A stretch of 64,000 nt of DNA from Glycomyces harbinensis. Its GTDB lineage: Bacteria > Actinomycetota > Actinomycetes > Mycobacteriales > Micromonosporaceae. Position numbers and translations under genes: made by a program. Location: positions 62,001-126,000 of the forward strand of contig NZ_FNAD01000010.1 in NCBI RefSeq assembly GCF_900101745.1, written 5' to 3'. This document shows, in pieces, positions 28,570 through 37,106 of this stretch (position 1 is its first letter; every line of letters begins with the position of its first letter). The notes beneath the pieces are model-generated. The model searched no databases, was not told the origin of the DNA, and saw nothing but the letters and a program-made list of their open reading frames with translations.

Positions 28570-30306
28570 TCACTCCCCGCTCCGGCGCACCCGCAGCTCC
28601 CGCATCCGGTTGAGCGTCGCCGCCACCTCGTAGCGCCGCGGCACCGCCAGGTCCACGTCCCGGATCTTCAGCAGCGCCGCGGTCCCGCCCGCCTCGAGGG
28701 CTTCCTCCAAGCGGTCCAGCGCCTCCGACACGGTCGCCTCGCCGTCGATCCAGCCCTGGCGCACGGCCGCCTCGATCGCCAGGCCGATCCCGGTGGTCAT
28801 CGCCGGGTCGGTGATCTGCTCCACCGATCTGACGTCCACTTCGGACTCGCCGAAGCGCAGTCCGTCCGTGCCCTCGGCGCGGATCTTCTGCTTGCCCCTC
28901 GCCTCGGAGGACACCGACCGCGGGTCGATCACCCTGGCGCGCGGCATCCGGAAGCCCTCGGCCTCCACGCTCCGTCCGGTCGGCTTGGCCGCCAGGGCCT
29001 TCGCACGCTCGGTCACGTCCTCGGGCCGGTAGGCGTCCATGAGCACCACCCGGTCGGCCACGTCCATGTAGTCGCCCGAGCCGCCCATCACCAGGACCAC
29101 GGCGACGCCGTGGTCGTCGGCCATCGACCGCACCAGGTCCACCAGCGGGGTCAGCGGTTCGCGGTCCTTGGCGACCAGCTCCTGCATCCGCGCGTCGCGG
29201 ATCATCAGGTTCGTCGCGGCCGTGTCCTCGTCGATGAGCAGCACCCGCGATCCGGCCTCGAGCGACTCCACGACGGCCGCGGCCTGCGAGGTCGAGCCCG
29301 ACGCGTTCTCGGTCGTGAAGTGCCGCGTGTCGTCGCCCGAGGGCAGATGGTCGACGAACGCGTGGACGTCGACGCCGGTGACGGACCGGCCGTCCTCGGC
29401 GCGGATCTTGACCGCCGACGGGTCGGCCACCACGAAGTCCCGGCCGTCGCCCGGCACGTGGTCCCACACGCCGGACTCCAAGGCCCGCAGCAGGGTCGAC
29501 TTGCCGTGGAAGCCGCCGCCGACGATGAGCGTCACGCCCGGCTCGATGCCCATGCCGCGCACCGTCCCCGCGTGCGGGAGCGTGAACTCGACCGCCATCG
29601 ACGCTGGGGCCGCGAACGGCACGCCCGACTCCATCGGCCGATCGTCCACGCCCGAGCGGCGCGCGAGCATCGACCCGTCGGCGACGAACGCGACCAGGCC
29701 CCGCTCGGCGACCTGCTCGCGCAGGGCCGCAACGTCGTCGGCGTGGCGCACCCACCGCTCGGCCTCGGCGGCGTCGACCGCGAGCGCGTCGTCGGCGGCG
29801 TCCGGCAGCAGCTCGCACAAGAGCCGCGCGGCCTCCCGCCCGGCGATGCGCCGGCCGTGCCCGGGCAGCTGCGCGCCCAGGCGGAACACCACCGATCCGT
29901 CCTCGCCGACGTCGCACGAGGCCCGCCGCAGGATCTCCTGGCCGCCCGCGTCGATCCTCAGATCCCTTGTCCGGCAGGCGCTGCGCAGCCGCTTGGCGAG
30001 CAGCACCGCGAGGGCCCGGCGGCGCACGGCCGTGGCGTGCCAGTCGGACACGAGGTCCGCCGACTCGGCGTCGAAATGGAGTTCGATACGGCTGGGCGGC
30101 GCGTACGGATCGGCCTGGACTTTGAGAATGTCCAGAATCGCCGGACCTGACCACCATTTGCCACGCAGGGATTTATATCGGCCGTAACTCGTACCTTCCA
30201 GGGCCGTTAGTTCGTTAGACAGGTCATGGCGAGGTGGATGTGAACGATGGTCACCAAAATCGCGGGACTCACTCTGGTGGAGTCGTCCGCCTCTTCGCTG
30301 TGTCAT
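28570..30306 (-). CDS. ABC-class ATPase (Pfam ABC_ATPase family)
   Basis: The protein of about 578 residues belongs to the predicted ATPases of the ABC class, a stand-alone family without membrane parts. An N-terminal domain (about 25-230) precedes the P-loop GGGFHGKSTLLRAL (Walker A). VLLIDEDTAATNLMIRD is the Walker B segment, and VLVMGGSGDYMDVADRVVLMD is the H-loop-like region. The family's role is not established; RNA-related functions have been suggested from its neighbours in other genomes. The ATG at 30306 is tentative: conserved sequence seems to begin only around 30200 and no better start codon exists in frame. Confidence 0.85.
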   Translation of the reverse strand: MTQRRGGRLHQSESRDFGDHRSHPPRHDLSNELTALEGTSYGRYKSLRGKWWSGPAILDILKVQADPYAPPSRIELHFDAESADLVSDWHATAVRRRALAVLLAKRLRSACRTRDLRIDAGGQEILRRASCDVGEDGSVVFRLGAQLPGHGRRIAGREAARLLCELLPDAADDALAVDAAEAERWVRHADDVAALREQVAERGLVAFVADGSMLARRSGVDDRPMESGVPFAAPASMAVEFTLPHAGTVRGMGIEPGVTLIVGGGFHGKSTLLRALESGVWDHVPGDGRDFVVADPSAVKIRAEDGRSVTGVDVHAFVDHLPSGDDTRHFTTENASGSTSQAAAVVESLEAGSRVLLIDEDTAATNLMIRDARMQELVAKDREPLTPLVDLVRSMADDHGVAVVLVMGGSGDYMDVADRVVLMDAYRPEDVTERAKALAAKPTGRSVEAEGFRMPRARVIDPRSVSSEARGKQKIRAEGTDGLRFGESEVDVRSVEQITDPAMTTGIGLAIEAAVRQGWIDGEATVSEALDRLEEALEAGGTAALLKIRDVDLAVPRRYEVAATLNRMRELRVRRSGE

Positions 30307-30494
30307 GCCCCCAGTTTCCCATCGGGGACGAGGTCTTCGCGTCAGCGAGCCCGAACACCATGCGTCCACGCCTCATCCCGGATACCTCGAAAAGTCACTC
30401 GAAAAATTCGCGCGAACTCGCGTCATGGCGGCGGACCGCCTGCGTGCTGGATATAGAGACACGCACGGCCTACCGCAGCGAAAGGTAGAACAAA

Positions 30495-31115
30495 GTGAGA
30501 ACCGTACTGGTCTGTGTTAAGACCCCTCAAGCCGGACAGAAGATCTCGGCCTGCGCGACCCGCATGGGTCTGGCGCAGGCGGTCAAGTCGGTCGAGGGAT
30601 CCCCCGAGCTGTTCATCGAACTCGGCCGCCGCCAAGTGGACGTGGTGCTGGTCGACGTGGCGCTCGCCGCCCCCGACCCGGTCAAGTTCGTCAAGACCGT
30701 CCGCACCCGCTCACCCCGGACCGGAGTCCTCCTGTCCGGGGCCGCCGATCCCCGCACGGCCGCCATGGTGGTCGCCGCGGGCGCCCGCGGCGTCATCCGC
30801 ACGCCGTCCAACAACTCCGACGACCTGCTGGTCGCCCTGGCGCAGGCGATCATGTTCGCCTCGCCGAGCCTCCAGCGCGTCACGGAGACCGTCCCCCGCC
30901 AGCGCTCGACCCTCCAGGGCATGAAGCTCACCGAACGCGAGCTCCAGGTCCTGCGCGGCATGAGCGAAGGCAAGTCCAACGCCGAGATCGGACGCGACCT
31001 GTTCGTGTCCGAGGACACCGTCAAGACCCACGCGCGGCGCATGTTCCGCAAGCTCGGGGCGCGCGACCGCGCACACGCGGTGGCCGAGGCCTTCCGCTCG
31101 GGACTGGTCTGCTAG
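30495..31115 (+). CDS. BldM/WhiI-like atypical response regulator
   Basis: The 206-residue protein has a receiver-like N-terminal domain (about 1-120) and a LuxR/NarL HTH (about 142-206). The HTH (LTERELQVLRGMSEGKSNAE then VSEDTVKTHARRMFRKLGAR) is very close, from memory, to Streptomyces BldM, a regulator of development. The receiver lacks the usual acidic pair (CVKTP where an active receiver has a DD), although an Asp remains at the phospho-site position (LVDVAL), so phosphorylation is unlikely. Position between groEL and guaB matches the bldM neighbourhood. The start is a GTG with AAAGG upstream; no kinase gene is adjacent. Confidence 0.85.
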   Translation: MRTVLVCVKTPQAGQKISACATRMGLAQAVKSVEGSPELFIELGRRQVDVVLVDVALAAPDPVKFVKTVRTRSPRTGVLLSGAADPRTAAMVVAAGARGVIRTPSNNSDDLLVALAQAIMFASPSLQRVTETVPRQRSTLQGMKLTERELQVLRGMSEGKSNAEIGRDLFVSEDTVKTHARRMFRKLGARDRAHAVAEAFRSGLVC

Positions 31116-31499
31116 TTGCCGTCCACTGAGGACTCGAATGCTCCGACTGGCAGGACGAGCGATTCGGGCCGCGGGCGTCTGGCAGGGCCCCGCACGGCCG
31201 GTCCTCTCTATCTTTCACGCGCGCAGAACGACTCGCTCGATGTGAAGCGGGTGTGGCCCATCCACGCCCGCCGCACGACTCGCCGACGGTGAGATGAGCG
31301 CGGCCGTCCACGCTCGCGGAACGACTCGCCGACGGTGAGATGAGCGCGGCCGTCCACGCTCGCGGAACGACTCGCCGACGGTGAGATGAGCGCGGCCGTC
31401 CACGCTCGCGGAACGACTCGCCGAGACTGAAGTGGGCGAGGCGAACCACGCGCGCAGGACGACCTGCGAACAGGGCCGCCGCCGCCGCTCCACGGTGGT
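31116..31499. other. Convergent intergenic region with minisatellite, 384 bp
   Basis: Besides the 46-bp tandem repeat array (31229 to about 31470), no gene is seen. Open frames through the array arise only because the repeat is free of stops in several frames. Confidence 0.7.
31229..31470. repeat. 46-bp tandem repeat array, about five units
   Basis: The word CGACTCG recurs at 31229, 31276, 31322, 31368 and 31414, and a decayed copy begins at 31460. The steps are 47, 46, 46, 46 and 46 bases. The central units are identical over their length and the outer ones have diverged. Each unit has a small hairpin (CTCGCC-GAC-GGTGAG, one G-T pair). There are no unique spacers. Confidence 0.9.
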
Positions 31500-32666
31500 T
31501 CAGCGGCGATCGGCCAGCGCGAGCAGTACCTCGTCGCCTCCCGGAGTGGCGACGAGCTGAAGCCCGACCGGCGCATCCTCGACCGCGCCGGCGGGCAGGG
31601 CGAGGGCCGGCGCCCCCGACAGCCCTGCGATGCACGTCAACCGCACGATCGCCTCCCGGTCGGGCTCCTGCCCGATACGGGGGGCCGGTCCGGGCGCGGC
31701 GGGGACCGCCAGGGCCGTCCCCGCGGGGATCCGGTCCCTGACCAGTGCCACGACGCCGCTGCGGACCCTCCCGGCCGCGGCGACCTCCGCGCTGCCGATC
31801 ATCGACGCGTTCGCGAACCGGGCCTTGACGCCCGGTCCGAACTCGGGGCCCTCGGCCTCGATCCACGCGCCGTGCGCCTGCCAGGCCTCCCAGGCCTGCA
31901 AGGTCGCGTAGGCGACCCTGGCGTGCTCCAGCGGCGCAACGGGATTCGGGGCCGTGCCCAATGCGCCCTCGAGCGCGCCCGCGAACAGCGGCGACGGGTC
32001 GATGTCGATCCCGAGCGCTTCGACCGCGGGCATGACCGCGGCCTTCACCGCGTCCGAGATCTCGCCCCAGACGTCTTCGGGGACGAGCAGTCTCGTGATC
32101 GGCGCGCTCGACCGCGGCTCGCCCAGGAGCACGCCCATGGCCGCCCGCAGCGTGGCCGCGTCCCGCGTGAGGACGCCGGCCGTGTCGAACGTCGGCGCGA
32201 GCGGCACCGCGCCTTCGAGACTCACCCGTCCGTGGGTGGGCCGCAGCCCGTACAGGCCGCAGTAGGAGGCCGGGACGCGGATCGAGCCGCCGGTGTCGGT
32301 CCCGAGCCCGATGTCGGCCAGCCCCAGCGCGACCGCCGAGGCCGACCCCGAGGAGGACCCGCCGGGCACCCGCCCGGGCGCGGCCGGATTGTCCGGCGTC
32401 CCGTAGTGCGCGTTGGTGCCGTTGAGGCTCCACGCGAGCTCGTCCGTGACCGTCTTCCCGACCACCTTCGCCCCGGCGGACCGCAGCAGCGCCACCGCCG
32501 CCGCGTCCTCCGTCGGGACCGCGTGCGTCTCCAGCCAGCGCGGATTCCCCGCGCCCGTGGGCGTACCGGCCAGGTCGAACAGGTCCTTGACGGCGAGCCG
32601 CAGCCCGGTCAGAGGCCCGCCGCAGCCCGCATGGTCCTCGTAGGCGGCGATGAACGGGTCAGACAT
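31500..32666 (-). CDS. Amidase (amidase signature family)
   Basis: This cytoplasmic enzyme of 388 residues has the Ser-cisSer-Lys triad of the amidase signature family: Lys in LRLAVKDLFD near residue 27, then the Gly/Ser stretch PGGSSSGSASAVA and the nucleophile Ser in GTDTGGSIRVPAS. It is shorter than many family members (often 450-500 residues), as in AtzF-like and indoleacetamide-type hydrolases. GAGGAGA precedes the ATG. It overlaps the 3' end of the acetamidase/formamidase-like gene by 8 bp, so the two hydrolases form one operon. The substrate is unknown; the locus points to a ring-derived amide or ureide. Confidence 0.9.
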   Translation of the reverse strand: MSDPFIAAYEDHAGCGGPLTGLRLAVKDLFDLAGTPTGAGNPRWLETHAVPTEDAAAVALLRSAGAKVVGKTVTDELAWSLNGTNAHYGTPDNPAAPGRVPGGSSSGSASAVALGLADIGLGTDTGGSIRVPASYCGLYGLRPTHGRVSLEGAVPLAPTFDTAGVLTRDAATLRAAMGVLLGEPRSSAPITRLLVPEDVWGEISDAVKAAVMPAVEALGIDIDPSPLFAGALEGALGTAPNPVAPLEHARVAYATLQAWEAWQAHGAWIEAEGPEFGPGVKARFANASMIGSAEVAAAGRVRSGVVALVRDRIPAGTALAVPAAPGPAPRIGQEPDREAIVRLTCIAGLSGAPALALPAGAVEDAPVGLQLVATPGGDEVLLALADRR

Positions 32667-33729
32667 CGGCGGTCTCCTCGTCGATCAGGTCCAGATGCTT
32701 CGGCAGCGTGCAGTGCACGCCCTTGACCAAGTCCACCACCTGCGAGATGCGCAGGTCCACCGCCGCGCTGAGATACGCCAGGGCGACCGGCCCCGGCAGG
32801 CCGTGGCGCTCGCGCAGGAACGCCAGGGCGCTGCGGGTCGCCTTGCGCGCCGCCTCGTCCAAGTCCTCGTCGAGCCCGGTCGTGATCCAGTGCTCGGCGG
32901 TCTCGGCGAACGGGCCGCCCAGGGCCGCGGCGAGCTTGCGCGAGGCCGGATCGGCGTGCACCGTCAACCGCAGGGTCGCCCGCAGCGGCGCCTCGAACGC
33001 CGTCAGCGCGACCTCGCCGTCCCCCTGCGAGAAATGCGGGTCGCCGGTGTAGAACGACGCGCCCGGGACCGCAACGGGCAGATACAGTTTCGCGCCCTCG
33101 CCGAGCAGCCGGATGTCGAGGTTCCCGCCGTGCGCGCCCGGCGGCACGGAGTGCACCGGGCCCTCGGTCGCCGGGGCCGTGCCCATGATCCCCAGGAACG
33201 GCGCGAGGCCGAACCGCAGCGACCGGCCGTCCCCGACCGGGATCACGCCCCGCCCGGCATCGTCCACTGTGGCTACGATGCTGACGTCGCCCTCGCCGAG
33301 CGGGTACTCCCCGGCGAGCGCACCGCGCCCGTGCCGGTTGCTCACCACCCCGTACGAGGCGCGCCGCTCCAGTTGCAGCACTTCGACTTCGAGCACGTCG
33401 CCCGGCTCGGCGCCCTCCACCCGGACCGGCCCGGTCACCACGTGCGGACCCGCATCCGGACCCCGCTCGCAGTCGCGGGCGATCGCGGCCGCGTCCTCCA
33501 GGACCGCGCCGACGCCCGCCGCCGCGAAGAACGCCGCCGGGTCGCCGCCCTGGTCCTCCAGCAGCCCTTCGTGGCTCACGGTGTCCACGCACACGGTCTG
33601 CCCGGAGCGGACCCGCAGCACCGGCTCGCTGACCGCGTTCGGCAGCAGGCCCCACGAGATCGTCTCGGGGCGGGAAGGGAGGTACGCATCCGCGGCGTCG
33701 CAGGCGTCGAACGGCTGAAGCAGCTTCAT
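32659..33729 (-). CDS. Acetamidase/formamidase family hydrolase
   Basis: The 356-residue protein belongs to the FmdA/AmdA family, metal-dependent hydrolases that release ammonia from formamide, acetamide or related amides. Family features include the early VSHEG, the central EGPVHSVPPGAHGGNLDIRLL region over two blocks, FYTGDPHFSQGDGEV with its metal-binding His and acidic residues, and the C-terminal SQVVD/KGVHCTLPK stretch. It is divergent from the gntR gene and shares a 72-bp intergenic region with a GTATACGA site at 33763. There is no clear Shine-Dalgarno. It is co-transcribed with the amidase. Confidence 0.9.
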   Translation of the reverse strand: MKLLQPFDACDAADAYLPSRPETISWGLLPNAVSEPVLRVRSGQTVCVDTVSHEGLLEDQGGDPAAFFAAAGVGAVLEDAAAIARDCERGPDAGPHVVTGPVRVEGAEPGDVLEVEVLQLERRASYGVVSNRHGRGALAGEYPLGEGDVSIVATVDDAGRGVIPVGDGRSLRFGLAPFLGIMGTAPATEGPVHSVPPGAHGGNLDIRLLGEGAKLYLPVAVPGASFYTGDPHFSQGDGEVALTAFEAPLRATLRLTVHADPASRKLAAALGGPFAETAEHWITTGLDEDLDEAARKATRSALAFLRERHGLPGPVALAYLSAAVDLRISQVVDLVKGVHCTLPKHLDLIDEETADV

Positions 33730-33762
33730 GGGAGAGGCACCGCGTTCCAGGGGCGAGGGACT

Positions 33763-33770
33763 GTATACGA
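33763..33770. promoter_or_regulatory. Candidate GntR operator, site 1
   Basis: GTATACGA lies between the divergent hydrolase and gntR genes. The GTATAC core is palindromic and of the kind bound by FCD-type GntR proteins. Related sites occur at 34834, 36970, 37015 and 37081. Confidence 0.5.
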
Positions 33771-33801
33771 CAATGGTGGCCTGATCGTAGTGGAGGCATT
33801 C

Positions 33802-34503
33802 ATGGCAGGCGACAAGGGGCCGCGCAGATCCCCGCAGGAGGCGGTCCGAGCCGTCCGCGAGGACATCATCAGGGGCGTCTTCGCCCCCGGAGAGCGGCTC
33901 ACCGAGGACGCGCTGGCGACGAGGTACGGGGTCTCGCGGGTGCCCGTGCGCGAGGCGCTGCGGGTGCTCGAGGCTGAGGGGTTCGTCGAGGCCAAGCCCT
34001 ATATCGGGGTGTTCGTGCGGGAGCTGAGCGAGGCCGAGGCCGAGGACCTGCTCGAGCTGCGGTCGGTCGTCGAGCCGATGTGCGCCGCGCGGGCCGCGCG
34101 CAACCGGACCCCGGAGCAGCTGGGCCGCTTGAAGGAGCTGCTCAACCTCGGTTGGGACGCGGTGCACGACGGGCGGCTGACCGAGGTGCCGCGGTTGAAC
34201 TCGCGGTTCCACGAGGTCATCGCCGAGGCTTCCGGGTCGGAGGTGCTCGGGCAGATGATCCGCCAGCTCAGCCAGAAGATCGCCTGGGTCTATGCGGTGG
34301 AGCTGCCGCGCCGGGCCGAGGACTCCTGGCGCGAGCACGAGGAGATCCTGGAGGCCCTCGCGGCCGGCGACGCCGACCGGGCCTCGGCCCTGCTCGCGGA
34401 GCACATCGCCAAGGCCACCAACGCTTATCGGCGCCGGGTGCGCGAGGCCGCGCAGGCCCCGGAGGACCCGGCCCCGACCGCGGCCCGAACGGGCGGGGAC
34501 TGA
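33802..34503 (+). CDS. GntR family regulator, FCD type
   Basis: The 233-residue protein has the GntR winged HTH (about 10-75: VREDIIRGVFAPGERLTED then YGVSRVPVREALRVLEAEGF). An all-helical FCD ligand domain follows (about 85-215), with metal/ligand residues in the RLNSRFHEVIAEASG, ELRSVVEP and REHEEILEAL segments. GGAGG at 33792 sets the ATG. FCD regulators respond to carboxylic acids or pathway intermediates. The repeated GTATAC sites through the locus make it the probable controller of all four transcription units here (inference). Confidence 0.92.
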   Translation: MAGDKGPRRSPQEAVRAVREDIIRGVFAPGERLTEDALATRYGVSRVPVREALRVLEAEGFVEAKPYIGVFVRELSEAEAEDLLELRSVVEPMCAARAARNRTPEQLGRLKELLNLGWDAVHDGRLTEVPRLNSRFHEVIAEASGSEVLGQMIRQLSQKIAWVYAVELPRRAEDSWREHEEILEALAAGDADRASALLAEHIAKATNAYRRRVREAAQAPEDPAPTAARTGGD

Positions 34504-34563
34504 CCGGCGGCGGCCTGAACGGGCAGGGCGCCGCCGGCGGGGGGACCGACCGGCGGCAGCATG

Positions 34564-34605
34564 GCCGACCGCCGACCGCCGACCGCCGACCGCCGACCGC
34601 CGACC
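34564..34605. repeat. Heptanucleotide tandem repeat
   Basis: GCCGACC is repeated six times in a row, followed by a partial copy. A seven-base unit would change the reading frame if translated, so it is non-coding slippage-prone sequence downstream of gntR. Confidence 0.85.
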
Positions 34606-34831
34606 GACCGGGCCGCAGGCCACGGCCGGTGGGTGCACACTTCCGGGTGACAAGACCGCCCGATCGGCCGGCTTCTGTCACACCCGCGCGGGAAGGTTAC
34701 GGCCACGGCCCCCGGGTGGGTGGGGGTTAGGGATGGCAACTCCTACCGCAAGCCCCCAAGGCGCCCTAGCGCAAGCCCCAGAGTGCTCCACTACAAGCCC
34801 CCCAGTGCCCTGGAATCGTCCTCGCGAATAG

Positions 34832-34841
34832 TCGTATACGA
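34832..34841. promoter_or_regulatory. Candidate GntR operator, site 2
   Basis: TCGTATACGA is a perfect 10-bp palindrome about 93 bases upstream of the TauE gene, containing the GTATACGA word of site 1. Confidence 0.55.
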
Positions 34842-34933
34842 TCGGGTCCGGGTCGCGCCCGCGCGGCCTGCGGACGCGCAGTGGCGCGCCGCCGCCCCCT
34901 GGCCGCTCGTCGCACTGCGACCGGAAGGACCCC

Positions 34934-35677
34934 ATGGACCCTCTGCACCTCGCCCTGCTCGTCGCCGCCGGCTTCGGCGCGGGCGTCTGCAACGCCGTGG
35001 CGGGCGGCGGGAGCCTCCTGTCCTTCCCCGCGCTCCTCGCCTTCGGCCTGCCGCCGGTGACCGCCACCGTCACCAACGCCGTCGCCGTCTGGCCCGGCTA
35101 CCTCGGCGGCGCCGTCGCACTGCGCTCGCAGCGCACCGAGTTCCGCCCGCTCATCCCGCGCCTGGTCGCCCTCGGCGCGCTCGGCGCCACCGTCGGCGTC
35201 GCCGCGCTGCTCCTCGCGTCCCCCGACGTCTTCGCCGCGCTCGTGCCCTGGCTGATCCTCGCCGCGACCGCCCTCTTCGCGTTCCAGCCGCTCCTCACCA
35301 AACGCCTCGCCGCGCGCGGCGGCGGCTCGAAGGCCCTCCTCTACGGCGGCGTCTTCTTCGGCGGCGTCTACGGCGCGTACTTCAACGGCGGCATGGGCAT
35401 CGTGCTCCTCACCGCGCTGGCCCTCGGCATCGACGCCGCGATCGGCCGCCTCAACGCCCTGCGCACCCTGCTCACGCTCACCGTCGCCACCACCTCGATG
35501 GTCGCCGTCGCGATCTTCGGCCCCATCGACTGGCTCATCGTCCTCGTCCTCGCGCCCGCCACCCTCCTCGGCGGCGTCGCCGGCGCCAAGCTCAGCTCCC
35601 GGCTCAAGCCGATCGCCTTCCGCATCGTCGTCATCGCCTTCGGCACCGCCGCCGGCGGCGTGATGCTCCTGACCTGA
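34934..35677 (+). CDS. TauE/SafE family permease
   Basis: The 247-residue membrane protein has the TauE/SafE fold of two four-helix halves. Each half starts with a conserved loop: GAGVCNAVAGGGSLLSFPAL in the first and GGVYGAYFNGGMGIVL in the second. Family members export small organosulfur or carboxylate anions, or import them. GGAAGG precedes the ATG. It heads a unit with the amidohydrolase gene at 35750, and lies downstream of a GTATAC palindrome and short repeats. It may release an acid product of the pathway (inference). Confidence 0.88.
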   Translation: MDPLHLALLVAAGFGAGVCNAVAGGGSLLSFPALLAFGLPPVTATVTNAVAVWPGYLGGAVALRSQRTEFRPLIPRLVALGALGATVGVAALLLASPDVFAALVPWLILAATALFAFQPLLTKRLAARGGGSKALLYGGVFFGGVYGAYFNGGMGIVLLTALALGIDAAIGRLNALRTLLTLTVATTSMVAVAIFGPIDWLIVLVLAPATLLGGVAGAKLSSRLKPIAFRIVVIAFGTAAGGVMLLT

Positions 35678-35749
35678 TCCCGACCCCCGACAGGCCTCGG
35701 ACCCCGGGCGCACCCGGGAACGACGCCCACCCACGAGAAAGGCACCGCC

Positions 35750-36937
35750 GTGACCGACCTCCTCCTGAAGAACGCCCGCCCCTGGACCCCCGGCGAACCC
35801 CTCGACACCACCGACATCGCCATCGCCGACGGCCGCATCGCCGCGTCCGCGCCCGTTGCGGCCCAAGTCATCGACCTCGAAGGCGCGATCGTCCTCCCCG
35901 GCTTCGTCGACGCCCACTGCCACCTCGACAAGACCATGTTCGGCGGCCCCTGGACCCCCAACACCGGCGGCCGCACCCTCCCCGGCCGCATCGCCAACGG
36001 CGAGGGCCGCCGCGGCGAACTCGGCCTCCCCAGCCCCGACTACGCCGCGAACCTCCTGGGCGCCATGATCACCGGCGGCACCACCCACGTGCGCAGCCAC
36101 ATCGACATCGACCCCGAAGTGGGCCTGCGCGGCGTCGAATCGGTCCGCGAAGCCGCCTCCCGCCACGCCGGCAGAGTCGACGTCGAACTCGTCGCCTTCC
36201 CCCAAGGCGGCCTCCTCACCCGCCCCGGCGTCGCCGCACTCCTCGAAGCGGCGCTGCAAGACGGCGTCGAGGTCATCGGCGGGCTCGACCCCGCCGGCTA
36301 CGACCGCGACCCCGCCGGCCAGCTCGACCTCGTCTTCGGCCTCGCCGAGCGCTACGGCGCCAAGATCGACCTCCACCTGCACGACCAGGGCCTCCTCGGC
36401 GCCTGGGAGTACGAGCTGATCATCGAGCGCACCAAGGCCGCCGGGCTCGCGGGCCGCGTCGCCATCAGCCACGCCTACGCCATGGGCGGCTTGGAGGCCG
36501 ACCACCAGCGGCGCATCGCCGATGCGCTCGCCGAGGCCGGGGTCGCCATGATCACCTGCGCCGTCGGCGGCGCCCCCGTCGTCCCGGTGCGGCTCATGGC
36601 CGAGGCCGGCGCCCGCCTCGCCATCGGCAACGACGGCATCCGCGACCTCTGGACCCCCTACGGCGACGGCGACATGCTCCGCAAGATCAACCAGGTCGGC
36701 TTCCGCGACCGCCTCGTGTCCGACCCCGAGATCGAACTCGCGCTCGCGGCCGGAACGCACGGCGGCGCGGCCGTCCTCGGCCTCGGCGACTACGGCCTCG
36801 CGATCGGATGCAAAGCCGATCTCGTCGCCGTGAACGCCTCCGCCCCAGCGGAAGCCGTGGTCAGCGTCCCGCAACGCCGTCTCGTCGTCAAGGGCGGCGC
36901 CGTCGTCGCGGCGAGCGGCACCATCATGCCGCGCTGA
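35750..36937 (+). CDS. Cytosine-deaminase-like amidohydrolase, copy 1
   Basis: The 395-residue metal hydrolase resembles cytosine deaminase and AtzC-type enzymes, which remove an amino or alkylamino group from N-heterocycles. Metal ligands are visible: VDAHCHLDK (His-x-His), DLHLHDQG, SHAYAMG, and the catalytic-position Asp in GNDGIRDLW. The latter is the form expected of an active enzyme. The start is a GTG with GAAAGG upstream. It is the second gene of the unit headed by the TauE permease. Confidence 0.9.
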   Translation: MTDLLLKNARPWTPGEPLDTTDIAIADGRIAASAPVAAQVIDLEGAIVLPGFVDAHCHLDKTMFGGPWTPNTGGRTLPGRIANGEGRRGELGLPSPDYAANLLGAMITGGTTHVRSHIDIDPEVGLRGVESVREAASRHAGRVDVELVAFPQGGLLTRPGVAALLEAALQDGVEVIGGLDPAGYDRDPAGQLDLVFGLAERYGAKIDLHLHDQGLLGAWEYELIIERTKAAGLAGRVAISHAYAMGGLEADHQRRIADALAEAGVAMITCAVGGAPVVPVRLMAEAGARLAIGNDGIRDLWTPYGDGDMLRKINQVGFRDRLVSDPEIELALAAGTHGGAAVLGLGDYGLAIGCKADLVAVNASAPAEAVVSVPQRRLVVKGGAVVAASGTIMPR

Positions 36938-36969
36938 TCTACGGCTCGCGAGCTTCGCCGAGACTGATT

Positions 36970-37086
36970 GTATACGAAATAATCCCGTAATCGTTCGGTA
37001 CGCGGACCGCAATGGTATACCTATAAAACTGAGCCATGAACGCACGGCTCAACACCGATCACGGGCTCCGGCCGGGTCATGTATAC
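36970..37086. promoter_or_regulatory. Three GTATAC operator candidates before the ABC operon
   Basis: GTATAC occurs at 36970-36975 (as GTATACGA), 37015-37020 (followed by CTATAA) and 37081-37086 (as GTATACGA) within 117 bases upstream of the importer genes. The middle one overlaps a plausible -10 region, so a bound regulator would block transcription. Confidence 0.5.
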
Positions 37087-37106
37087 GACTCCCACGGGCG
37101 GTCGCG

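Larger units (their letters stand above)
34504..34933. other. Intergenic region before the TauE gene, 430 bp
   Basis: It holds six tandem copies of a heptamer (34564-34605), three imperfect copies of a unit of about 24 bp built on CAAGCCCC (about 34748-34812) and the palindrome TCGTATACGA (34832-34841). I see no reading frame with coding bias. Confidence 0.6.

Noticed and set aside
31229-31470. Possible CRISPR array
   Set aside because: The whole 46-bp unit repeats with no unique spacers and there are no cas genes; it is a tandem repeat.
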